In this document: positions 27,714-36,200 of the stretch, in pieces
Numbering within the stretch: position 1 is the stretch's first letter
How the letters are laid out: each line of letters starts with the position of its first letter
NCBI GenBank assembly: GCA_017621515.1
Contig: JAGASY010000086.1
Coordinates: forward strand, 1-38,464
Reading direction: 5' to 3'
Origin: Bacteroidaceae bacterium
Lineage (GTDB): Bacteria > Bacteroidota > Bacteroidia > Bacteroidales > Bacteroidaceae
DNA: 38,464 nucleotides
The notes under the pieces: model-generated
Told to the model about the DNA's origin: nothing
Seen by the model: only the letters and a program-made list of their open reading frames with translations
Database searches by the model: none
Made by a program: the position numbers and the translations under genes

Positions 27714-28703
27714 ATGGCAAATCTGAAGACGACATTTGCAGGACTTGAACTTAAAAATCCTGTTATTGCAGCAAGTTCCGGATTCACAGCAAGTCCGGAA
27801 AGATGTAAAAAACTTGAAGAAGCAGGAGTGGCTGCTATTGTTCTGAAATCAATTTTTGAGGAACAGATTGCAGAGCAGACACAGAAATGGCTCGGTGACG
27901 ACCTTGGTGAGGCGGCTGATTCACTTGCCGCCTATGTGAGAGGGGATGTACTTAATACTTACATCAACCTTATCAAGAGTGTGAAGGCAGCTGTATCAAT
28001 CCCTGTTATAGCCAGTATCTGTTGCTCTCGTTTAGGAGAGTGGAGTTCATTTGCAAAGGTGATAGAAGATGCAGGGGCAGATGCGCTTGAACTTAATATC
28101 ATGTCTGTATGTACTGATAAAGAATATGTGTATGGTTCGTTTGAAGAACAGCAAGTGGATATATACAGTGCGGTGAAGGCTGCCGTGAATATTCCTGTTG
28201 TGATTAAACTTGGACAGGGACTTACGAATCCAGTGGCAACCGTCAATTCATTTTATGCTCACGGTGCACGTGATATTGTGCTTTTCAACCGTCACTATCA
28301 GACTGATATAGACATTGAGAATATCAAACCTGTTAGTGGAGAAGTATGTAGCACACCGGCTGACATTTGTGAGCGTTTGCGTTGGACTGCTATTTGTTCG
28401 GCTCTTATACCAAGTGTCAACTTCGCCATTTCCGGCGGTGTACATAGCGGCAGTGATGTAGTGAAAGCTCTGCTGGTTGGTGCACGGACTGTCGAAGTAT
28501 GCAGTGCGTTGTATAAAAAAGGAGCAACGGCTGCCAGCGAAATGCTTTCAGGTATAGAGGACTGGATGAACAGGCATGGTTATGATTCCGTAGAACAGTT
28601 CCGTGGCAAACTCAATGCTGGAAATATTTCAGATGAAACTTCTTTTGAACGCACTCAATTCTTTGCTGCTGTACATTCAAACCATTATAACATCGAATAT
28701 TGA
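27714..28703 (+). CDS. dihydroorotate dehydrogenase-like flavoprotein
   Basis: The 329-aa TIM-barrel flavoprotein belongs to the DHOD/PreA family, starting LKTTFAGLELKNPVIAASSG. The FMN-phosphate-binding end is AISGGVHSGSDVVKALLVGA. The position of the DHOD catalytic loop reads LELNIMSVCTDKEY rather than the classic NxSCPN, so it may not oxidise dihydroorotate. Related Bacteroides proteins are annotated only as DHOD-like. It is followed by an imperfect hairpin. Confidence 0.75.
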   Translation: MANLKTTFAGLELKNPVIAASSGFTASPERCKKLEEAGVAAIVLKSIFEEQIAEQTQKWLGDDLGEAADSLAAYVRGDVLNTYINLIKSVKAAVSIPVIASICCSRLGEWSSFAKVIEDAGADALELNIMSVCTDKEYVYGSFEEQQVDIYSAVKAAVNIPVVIKLGQGLTNPVATVNSFYAHGARDIVLFNRHYQTDIDIENIKPVSGEVCSTPADICERLRWTAICSALIPSVNFAISGGVHSGSDVVKALLVGARTVEVCSALYKKGATAASEMLSGIEDWMNRHGYDSVEQFRGKLNAGNISDETSFERTQFFAAVHSNHYNIEY

Positions 28704-28736
28704 TTTAGGTATTGTCTGAAACATACAAAACATAGT

Positions 28737-28800
28737 ACAGATGTGTTTTATTATGTAGATGGATTGATGATGAACATATTCTGAATAAAAGAACATCTGT
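28737..28800 (+). terminator. possible hairpin downstream of the DHOD-like gene
   Basis: ACAGATGT plus an A/T extension at 28737-28751 is complementary to 28785-28800, with a loop of about 33 bases. No good T-run follows, so it is only a weak terminator candidate. Confidence 0.3.
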
Positions 28801-28823
28801 AAATTAAAAAATGTCACTAAATG

Positions 28824-28854
28824 TTTGCTATATTAGTTAATATTGCTACATTTG
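28824..28854 (+). promoter_or_regulatory. consensus promoter of the aromatic operon
   Basis: TTTG at 28824-28827, 19 bases, then TACATTTG at 28847-28854 match the Bacteroidetes consensus exactly. Transcription would begin near 28860, about 20 bases before the leader peptide ATG. Confidence 0.75.
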
Positions 28855-28881
28855 CATCGAAATAAGAAATAATTGTAAATT

Positions 28882-28962
28882 ATGAAGTCTTTTTACGGTA
28901 CATATTACTTTTTTTATTTTTACTTTAGCAACAAAGTGAAGCGGGAAGTTGTATGTGCATGA
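28882..28962 (+). CDS. Phe/Tyr-rich leader peptide of the aromatic operon
   Basis: This is a 26-codon reading frame with ATG at 28882 and TGA at 28960. Residues 4-15 contain 5 Phe and 5 Tyr (FYGTYYFFYFYF), ten of twelve positions. The remaining residues are ordinary and include KVKRE, whose codons overlap the antiterminator strand. Density of the two amino acids made by the downstream operon, position after a consensus promoter, and the terminator behind it mark it as an attenuation leader. Ribosome stalling for lack of Phe- or Tyr-tRNA would let transcription continue. Confidence 0.85.
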   Translation: MKSFYGTYYFFYFYFSNKVKREVVCA

Positions 28963-29027
28963 AAGATAGATAATGCAAATCATTTAAAGATAATAATCCC
29001 GCTTGTCACAGAGCGGGATTTTTTTTA
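28936..29027 (+). promoter_or_regulatory. attenuator: antiterminator versus intrinsic terminator
   Basis: The terminator stem is perfect over 9 bp (28995-29003 with 29012-29020, 8-base loop) and runs into a T-run ending near 29026. The competing pairing is GTGAAGCGGGA at 28936-28946 with TCCCGCT, a 2-base bulge, and TCAC at 28997-29009 (11 bp). The two cannot form together. The 5' antiterminator strand lies within the end of the leader reading frame, so a ribosome that reaches the leader's end disrupts it and allows termination. One that stalls at the Phe/Tyr codons leaves it free. Confidence 0.85.
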
Positions 29028-29042
29028 CAAAAAGATAAAACA

Positions 29043-29885
29043 ATGAGAAAAGTAGCGATACAAGGAGTCATAGGGTCATTTCATGATATTGCCGCCCATA
29101 AGTTTTTCGAGGGAGAGGAACTTGAAATTATATGCTGTGACACTTTTGAGCAGGTTTTTGAGGAGATGAAAGCGGATGGCAGTGTGGTGGCTCTTCTTGC
29201 AATAGAAAACACTATAGCAGGAAGTTTGCTCCATAATTACGAATTATTGCGTGACAGCGGTATGCAGATTGTAGGTGAGCACAAATTGCGTATATCACAT
29301 AGCATCATGTGCCTTCCCGAAGAAGATTGGAATGATATAACAGAGGTAAACTCTCATCCTGTGGCACTTATGCAGTGTCGTGATTTTCTGACCAAGCACC
29401 CGGATTTTAAGGTTGTCGAAACGGAGGATACGGCGGGTTCTGCCAAGCATATAAGTGAGTGCAGATTGAAGGGACATGCTGCAATCTGTTCAAAGTTTGC
29501 CGCCCCTCTTTATGGTATGAAAATTCTTGAAGAAGGTATAGAGACCAACAAACATAACTTCACTCGTTTTCTTGTAATAAGTGATCCTTGGATGGCAGAA
29601 GAGTTGTGCAATCCTCGTTATTCAAATAAGGCAAGCATTGTTTTTAGTACTCCTCATAGTGAAGGAAGCCTTTCTCAGATTTTGTCAATATTCTCCTTTT
29701 ATAAAATAAATCTCACAAAAATACAATCGCTGCCTATTATTGGACGCGAGTGGGAATATCTGTTTTATGTGGATGTGACGTATGATGACTACATAAGATA
29801 CAGGCAATCGATAGACGCTATACGTCCTCTGACAAAGCAACTAAAGATATTAGGAGAGTATCAAGACGGGAAATCTACATTGTAA
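29043..29885 (+). CDS. pheA: prephenate dehydratase
   Basis: The 280-aa protein converts prephenate to phenylpyruvate, committing to Phe. The PDT domain (about 1-180) has LLAIENTIAGSLLHNYELL and the catalytic NFTRFLVI. The ACT regulatory domain (about 195-275) follows. The usual Phe-binding motifs GALV and ESRP read GSLS and QSLP here, so Phe feedback may differ. No chorismate mutase domain is attached; that activity is in the DAHP synthase fusion two genes on. First gene after the attenuator. Confidence 0.93.
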   Translation: MRKVAIQGVIGSFHDIAAHKFFEGEELEIICCDTFEQVFEEMKADGSVVALLAIENTIAGSLLHNYELLRDSGMQIVGEHKLRISHSIMCLPEEDWNDITEVNSHPVALMQCRDFLTKHPDFKVVETEDTAGSAKHISECRLKGHAAICSKFAAPLYGMKILEEGIETNKHNFTRFLVISDPWMAEELCNPRYSNKASIVFSTPHSEGSLSQILSIFSFYKINLTKIQSLPIIGREWEYLFYVDVTYDDYIRYRQSIDAIRPLTKQLKILGEYQDGKSTL

Positions 29886-29915
29886 TGTGAATTTATAGTA
29901 TAATTAGATAAGAAT

Positions 29916-31100
29916 ATGGCTGATATTTATAACAAGAATATACTCCCTGCAGATCGTATTGCAACGGTCAATGAATATTATTTTAGTCGTAAGGGTAAGG
30001 AAGTGGCGCGTCTCAATGCTGAAGGAAAGGATATCATAAGTCTTGCTATCGGCAGTCCGGATATGCCGCCATCTAAAGAAACTATAGATACACTTTGTGA
30101 GAATGCCCGTCTTGATAATGCGCATGGTTATCAACCTACTGTCGGCATACCGGAGTTGCGCAATGCAATGGCATCATTTTACAAGAGATGGTATAACGTG
30201 GAACTTAATCCGGATACGGAGATACAGCCGTTGATAGGCTCTAAGGAAGGAATACTTCATGTGACATTGGCATTGGCAAATCCGGGCGATAAAGTGCTTG
30301 TCCCAAATCCCGGATATCCCACCTATACGTCATTGAACCGTATTCTTGGCACAGAGATTGTCAATTATAACCTGCTTGAAAAGAAAGGATGGCAACCAGA
30401 CTTTGAACAGCTTGAAAACATGAATCTTGAAGGAGTGAAGATAATGTGGACAAACTATCCCAACATGCCTACAGGAGGACGTGCTACAAGAGAACTTTAT
30501 GAGAAAATTGTGGATTTTGCCATTCGTCATAACATCGTTGTGGTAAATGACAACCCATACAGTTTTATCTTAAACAAGGATGAGCATCTTAGTATTTTGC
30601 AAGTACCGGGAGCCAAAGAGTGTTGTATAGAATTTAATTCTATGAGCAAAAGTCACAACATGCCCGGATGGCGTGTAGGTATGCTTGCAACAAACTCAAC
30701 ATTTGTAGGATGGATTTTGAAAATAAAGAGTAATATTGATTCCGGAACTTTCCGACCGATGCAACTTGCTGCTGCATGTGCATACAAAAATACGGAACAG
30801 TGGCACCACCATGCAAATATTGAAACTTATCAGACTCGCCGTAGCATTGCAGAAAAAATAATGAGACGTTTGGGATGTGCGTTTGACCCGGAACAACAAG
30901 GCATGTTCCTTTGGGGAAAAGTTCCAGACAATTACTCTTCCGCAGAAGAGCTTACAGAGAGAATCTTGCATGAGGCAAGAGTTTTTGTAACTCCCGGATT
31001 CATATTCGGAAGTAATGGTGGAAGATACATCAGAATTTCTCTTTGCGCCAAAGACGAAAAAATGCAAGAAGCTTTAGAACGAATAGAAAAAATCTTTTGA
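29916..31100 (+). CDS. class I/II PLP-dependent aminotransferase
   Basis: The 394-aa fold-type I aminotransferase has NYPNMPTGGRA for the cofactor/substrate region and a PLP lysine in NSMSKSHNMPGWRVGM (about residue 245). A substrate-carboxylate Arg lies in RYIRISLC near the end. It resembles the aspartate/LL-diaminopimelate aminotransferase groups. Its place between pheA and the DAHP synthase suggests transamination of phenylpyruvate, hydroxyphenylpyruvate or prephenate; this is inferred from context. Confidence 0.85.
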   Translation: MADIYNKNILPADRIATVNEYYFSRKGKEVARLNAEGKDIISLAIGSPDMPPSKETIDTLCENARLDNAHGYQPTVGIPELRNAMASFYKRWYNVELNPDTEIQPLIGSKEGILHVTLALANPGDKVLVPNPGYPTYTSLNRILGTEIVNYNLLEKKGWQPDFEQLENMNLEGVKIMWTNYPNMPTGGRATRELYEKIVDFAIRHNIVVVNDNPYSFILNKDEHLSILQVPGAKECCIEFNSMSKSHNMPGWRVGMLATNSTFVGWILKIKSNIDSGTFRPMQLAAACAYKNTEQWHHHANIETYQTRRSIAEKIMRRLGCAFDPEQQGMFLWGKVPDNYSSAEELTERILHEARVFVTPGFIFGSNGGRYIRISLCAKDEKMQEALERIEKIF

Positions 31101-31160
31101 GAGAACAAAAAGATTCTTCAGAATATTGGAAAGATATTAATATAATTAAATTTGATATAT

Positions 31161-32228
31161 ATGGAACTTGAATTACAGCCACTTAATTTAGCAGGAGTGG
31201 AAGACAAACGTCCGCTTGTCATTGCCGGACCATGCAGTGCAGAGACCGAAGAACAGGTGATGGATACGGCACGACAGCTTGCTGAAAGCGGAATAAAGAT
31301 TTTCCGTGCAGGAGTATGGAAACCACGTACAAAACCGGGAGGATTTGAAGGCAACGGCCTGGCTGCATTGCCGTGGATGAAACGTGTAAAGGAGGAAACA
31401 GGTATGCTTACCGCTACAGAAGTTGCCACACCAAAGCATATAGAAGCTGCTCTTGAAGCAGGAATTGATATTCTTTGGATTGGTGCGCGTACAAGTGCAA
31501 ACCCTTTTGCTGTGCAGGAACTTGCAGATGCGTTAAAAGGGGTGGATGTACCTGTACTTGTTAAAAACCCTGTTAATCCGGACCTTGAACTCTGGATTGG
31601 TGCGCTTGAACGCTTGAATGGTGCAGGCATTAAGAGATTGGGAGCCATTCATCGTGGATTCTCTTCATACGACAAGAAAATATACCGAAATTTGCCTATG
31701 TGGCAGATTCCTATAGAACTGCGCAGACGTGTACCGAACCTTCCTATTATATGTGATCCAAGTCATATTGGTGGACGTCGTGATTTGATTGCCTCTCTCT
31801 GTCAGCAGGCTATGGATTTAGGCATGGACGGACTTATTGTCGAAAGCCATTGCAATCCTGATTGTGCATGGAGTGATGCAAAACAGCAGGTTACTCCGGA
31901 TATTCTTGAATATATCTTGAGTTTACTGGTTATTCGTGAAGAAATTCAAACCACAGAGAATATCTCTGCTTTGCGCAAACAGATTGACTTAATTGATGAC
32001 CAATTGATAGAACTTTTGGCGAAACGTATGCGTATCTCACGTGAGATTGGTCAGTATAAGAAAGAGCATGGGATGACGATTGTACAGACAAGCCGATATG
32101 GCGAGATACTCGACAAACGCAGTGCTCAAGGAAGTCTTTGCGGAATAGATCAAGTGTGTGTACGTCAGATTTTTGAAGCTATACATGAAGAAAGCGTACG
32201 TCAACAAATAGAAATCATAAACAAATAA
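31161..32228 (+). CDS. DAHP synthase fused to C-terminal chorismate mutase
   Basis: The ATG at 31161 is chosen over a TTG at 31152. Residues ~10-260 form a type I-beta DAHP synthase barrel (GPCSAETEEQVMDTA, KPRTKPGGFEG, CDPSHIGGRRD). It condenses erythrose-4-phosphate and PEP in the first step of the shikimate route. Residues ~270-355 form an AroQ-type chorismate mutase (ENISALRKQIDLIDDQLIELL, KRMRISREIGQYK). The C-terminal mutase fusion is known from Porphyromonas-type enzymes, where the mutase domain senses prephenate or chorismate. Confidence 0.93.
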   Translation: MELELQPLNLAGVEDKRPLVIAGPCSAETEEQVMDTARQLAESGIKIFRAGVWKPRTKPGGFEGNGLAALPWMKRVKEETGMLTATEVATPKHIEAALEAGIDILWIGARTSANPFAVQELADALKGVDVPVLVKNPVNPDLELWIGALERLNGAGIKRLGAIHRGFSSYDKKIYRNLPMWQIPIELRRRVPNLPIICDPSHIGGRRDLIASLCQQAMDLGMDGLIVESHCNPDCAWSDAKQQVTPDILEYILSLLVIREEIQTTENISALRKQIDLIDDQLIELLAKRMRISREIGQYKKEHGMTIVQTSRYGEILDKRSAQGSLCGIDQVCVRQIFEAIHEESVRQQIEIINK

Positions 32229-32234
32229 AAATGC

Positions 32235-32297
32235 AAGCAGAAGATTAAAAATAAGGATGGTGTGCTTTTATTCTCTCCAATTTTTAATCTTCTGCTT
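32235..32297 (+). other. intercistronic 18-bp hairpin before tyrA
   Basis: A perfect 18-bp inverted repeat (32235-32252 with 32280-32297, 27-base loop) lies between the DAHP synthase gene and tyrA, 16 bp before the tyrA start. Only a short T-run follows, so it may be a leaky terminator, an mRNA processing/stability stem, or both. Confidence 0.75.
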
Positions 32298-32313
32298 TTA
32301 ATATAGAATCCCA

Positions 32314-33090
32314 ATGAGAATACTCATACTTGGTGCTGGCAAAATGGGCAGCTTTTTCACCGATCTTCTGAGTTTTGACCATGAAGTTGCTGTATATGAG
32401 ATAGATGCAAAAAAGCTTCGTTTCATGTACAATACGCAGCGTTTTACAAACAAGGAAGAAGTGAAGAACTTTGCTCCTGAACTGGTTATAAACGCGGTGA
32501 GTCTCAAATATACATTAGATGTATTTCGTGAGATTATTCCGTATCTTCCGCATGATTGCATTCTAAGTGACATTTCGTCTGTAAAGACCGGTTTTAAGGA
32601 ATTTTACGAACAATGCGGATTTCGGTATGTATCTACTCACCCAATGTTTGGTCCCACTTTTGCAAATCTTGGTAAATTAGCAGATGAAAATGCAATCGTA
32701 ATCAATGAAGGTGATTACATGGGACGTATATTCTTTAAAGACCTTTATTCAAAACTTGGACTTCATATTTGTGAATACACGTTTGAGGAACATGACAAAA
32801 CTGTGGCTTATTCCCTTTCCATTCCATTTATCTCAACTTTTGCGTTTGCAGCCGTGATGAAGCATCAGGATGCTCCCGGTACCACATTTAAACGTCACAT
32901 GAAGATTGCGCAAGGTGTGCTGAGTGAGGATGACTGTTTGTTGCGTGAGATTTTGTTCAATCCATATACAAAAGACCAAGTGGAGCAGATTTGTCTGGAG
33001 ATGAAAGAACTGATAGAGATTATTGAGAACAAAGACGAGAATCGTATGCAGCAATATCTGAGCAAGATAAGAGCTAACATCAAGAACTAA
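32314..33090 (+). CDS. tyrA: prephenate dehydrogenase
   Basis: The 258-aa NAD(P)-dependent enzyme converts prephenate to 4-hydroxyphenylpyruvate, the Tyr branch. The Rossmann fold starts at once (MRILILGAGKMGSFFTDLL), the prephenate-site motif is STHPMFGPTFA (about 108-118), and a helical C-terminal dimerisation part follows. No ACT domain is present. It is the last gene of the aromatic operon, and its expression may be set apart by the hairpin just upstream. Confidence 0.92.
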   Translation: MRILILGAGKMGSFFTDLLSFDHEVAVYEIDAKKLRFMYNTQRFTNKEEVKNFAPELVINAVSLKYTLDVFREIIPYLPHDCILSDISSVKTGFKEFYEQCGFRYVSTHPMFGPTFANLGKLADENAIVINEGDYMGRIFFKDLYSKLGLHICEYTFEEHDKTVAYSLSIPFISTFAFAAVMKHQDAPGTTFKRHMKIAQGVLSEDDCLLREILFNPYTKDQVEQICLEMKELIEIIENKDENRMQQYLSKIRANIKN

Positions 33091-33124
33091 AAGTTCCCAA
33101 ACACCTATTCGAAATGACATTGAA

Positions 33125-33183
33125 AAAAAGTCCGTTATTATCTCAAAACAATTTCCGTTTTTATAGAGAATAGCGGACTTTTT
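33125..33183 (+). terminator. intrinsic terminator after tyrA
   Basis: A 15-bp stem with one G-U pair (33125-33139 with 33169-33183) is flanked by A and T runs. It ends the aromatic operon, about 35 bp after tyrA, and could work in both directions because the fibronectin-like gene converges on it. Confidence 0.85.
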
Positions 33184-33265
33184 CATAGCATTATATATCA
33201 ACCTGCAATTGTTTAATAAAGTATTATATTTTACTCATGCCAGATTCACATATATATTTCTTGTT

Positions 33266-36200
33266 TCATTTCACAACTACTTTTATTGTCTGATTTGTAC
33301 TAAAACGTACAATATAAATACCCGGTAATACAGGTAGATGCTCTGTTTGTTGCATATTATTCTCTTCTGCAATAAGGGTTCCACTTAGATTATAAACCCG
33401 ACAAGAAAGTCCTTCCGTATTTTGGAAAACAATATAACCACTTGCTCCCCCACATACAGGCTGTTTTTCCTTAATCTTATTAATGTCCACATTTTCTCCT
33501 ATACCAAATATTAATGTCTCTCCGTAATAGATAGAAGTGGCAGTTTGTACAAAAGCACGTACACAATACATTCCGTCTGTCAATCCTGACGAATCCAATC
33601 TATACAACATGTTTTTATCGGTCTCCACTCGTGTTACAGCAGTCGAACCGGAATTACTCATTTGTTTTGCCTGTGAATTCTGCTGCCAGTATTCATATCC
33701 TCGATTGATTATTTCTTCGCTGCCTTGAATGTAATATCCGCAGAAAATAATGCTGTTTGTTTCACGGTCTGTACGGTATAGCGTTACAGGCTGTGCAGCA
33801 TAGAATACATATTCCAATTCGGTGTGAAAATTCTTCCATGCACCGACATACTCATGTCCCTTGTATTTTACCACAGCACGGAACTGATAGTCTTTGTTCG
33901 GTTCCAACATACCACTTACAAGTCCCAGTGTCATGGTTCCGTCGTCGAGTCTCACACCTTGAGTAAATACAGGGTCTGCCAACCAGTCACTTCCCATGCC
34001 TTTCCATTCAAATCCGAACTCTGCGCTACTGTATGTGTCACACTGCACCTTGCCATTAAACTGTGCAGAACGGTTTGACACGTTGGTCGCACTCAAAGTT
34101 GCAGCATTGATCGGAAGTGTTGTAAATGTTTGTACCGGACTATAAACGATCCCTCCTTCTTCTGTAATGACATACGCATAATAGCGGTAAGTGGTGGATG
34201 GGTCCAATTCTGTGAGCCTGCAAGAAGTCTCTCCCTGTAGTCTCTCCCCATTAAACTGAATACCACTTTCTATATAAGTAGCATCTCCCGTGGTATAATC
34301 AAACGAAACCAACGCAGAAGTCTGGCAAACCTCCTTCATTCCGGTGCGTATGCTTATCGGCTGTGTCGTGAATGCAGGAGCCGTATAAGTGTATTCTACA
34401 CCTAAGACAGTCCAGCGGAACATCGGACGATAGGAAGCATTAGGTTGCAGCCCCATAAGGTTCACCGTTGCCTGATATTCATTCCATGTAGCTCCTCCAT
34501 TTATAGAATACTGCATATTCTCCACTTTGGCATCACCTTTATCCACAATAGTCTTCATGACGGCTGTCGTTTGTTGAACATGAGAATAAGTCACATTCAG
34601 ATTTACATCGCCAGTGATAAGACGAGCATCATCTTCCAGCCATCGCCAGTATTCTTTTCCATTCACCTCATAGCGCAGTGCAAGGTAATAATAGGTAGCA
34701 GGAGTCAACCCTGTGAGCAAATTCTTTTCGCCCGCAGGAATGAACACGGCATCCTCCGGAATTTGACCAGTCCCATCGATTAGATAATACCTCAGATTAT
34801 CGACTTTCGCATCACCGTTATCCATAGTGATATTCATGGTAGCAGATGTACGCTTAATGTCTGTATAGACAACAGAGAAAACTACAGGCTTAGTGTTAAT
34901 GTATATTTCGTTGCTGTAATAATTTATACCGTCAAACTTGCAATAAACTGCAATAGAATAGTTTTGCCCTGGGTACAAGTCTGTAATCTTGAAATCAAGG
35001 GATTTCATGCCTTCCGTATAAGTCAACACTTTTGTCTCTTCATTTTTATCTCCACCAGAAATCAGATAGCCTATTTCTTCCGGAGTTTCGCCAAGTTCAG
35101 CAGCCAAAGCCGTGAAAGAAGCAGTGGTTTGTGTGATATTCTCACACTTCAAATGGCTGAACGGCAATGGAGTGTAAAAAACAGACTCTTTGGAATACAC
35201 CATGTCACCGGTATTACCTTTAACACCCACTGTGAAATAATATTCTACATCCGGCTGGAGTCCTGTAACAGTTTCAGAGAAAACCGTGTCGGAAATAGTA
35301 ATTGGCACTTCTGTTAGCAGTTTGTTATTTTTTCTGTTATAGATTCTTATCACCTTTTCTTTTGCAACATCATCTCCTACAGAAACGTGCCCATGCAGTG
35401 TGACTCTGCGAGGATAAATGTCTGTCACACTGTCTGCGTATGCTTCCACATTCTTGGTTTTGAACAGGCATACATCGCTGTAAATTGTGTCAAGCCCCTG
35501 AGGCTGGATATATGTACGCGCCTCGTATGGTGCGTTCATCGTAAGCTCGTCGAACTTCCGAGTGTATGTCTCTTCTTCGCCGCCGTCTTCATAGTCTGTC
35601 CATGCCCCATTTCCTGTACGGAACTGCAAGCCACGTGTATAGATTATGGCATCGCCCATTATGACCTGTGCATTGATTGTGGCAGTATGCTGGGTACATG
35701 TACCGACAGAAGGTTTCAGAGCCTCTACAGCCAAAGTTTGGAAGGAAGCCGTGTTGCTGAATACAGTGTCGCAATCTTGTGCCTGTATGTAACTTCGGTA
35801 CTGATATCGGGTGTTGGGGCGCAATCTTTTTAAAGTGGCAGAAAGTGCATCGTCACTTCCGACTGTTGCAATGTAGCTCCATGATACGGCATCGGCTGTC
35901 TTATATTGCAACCCCTTCGCTACAATTGTAGCATCTCCTCCATCCACTTTTCCGCGAATAACAGCAGAACCTTGCATCAGGTTATTTACTCCTATCGTAT
36001 CTGCAACGACATTGCGGGTTTTGAAAATGACTGCGTCTGAGTACATATCGCTCTCTGACCAACGATTCTCTAACTCGCTCTCAAATGTAGGACGCATGTA
36101 ACTCTTGACAGAATACATGGTGTTGGGGCGCAACTCTGTCAAAACATGCTGCATGTCGTTTTGGTCAATTGATATGGTTTTGTTATAATTTATACCTTTG

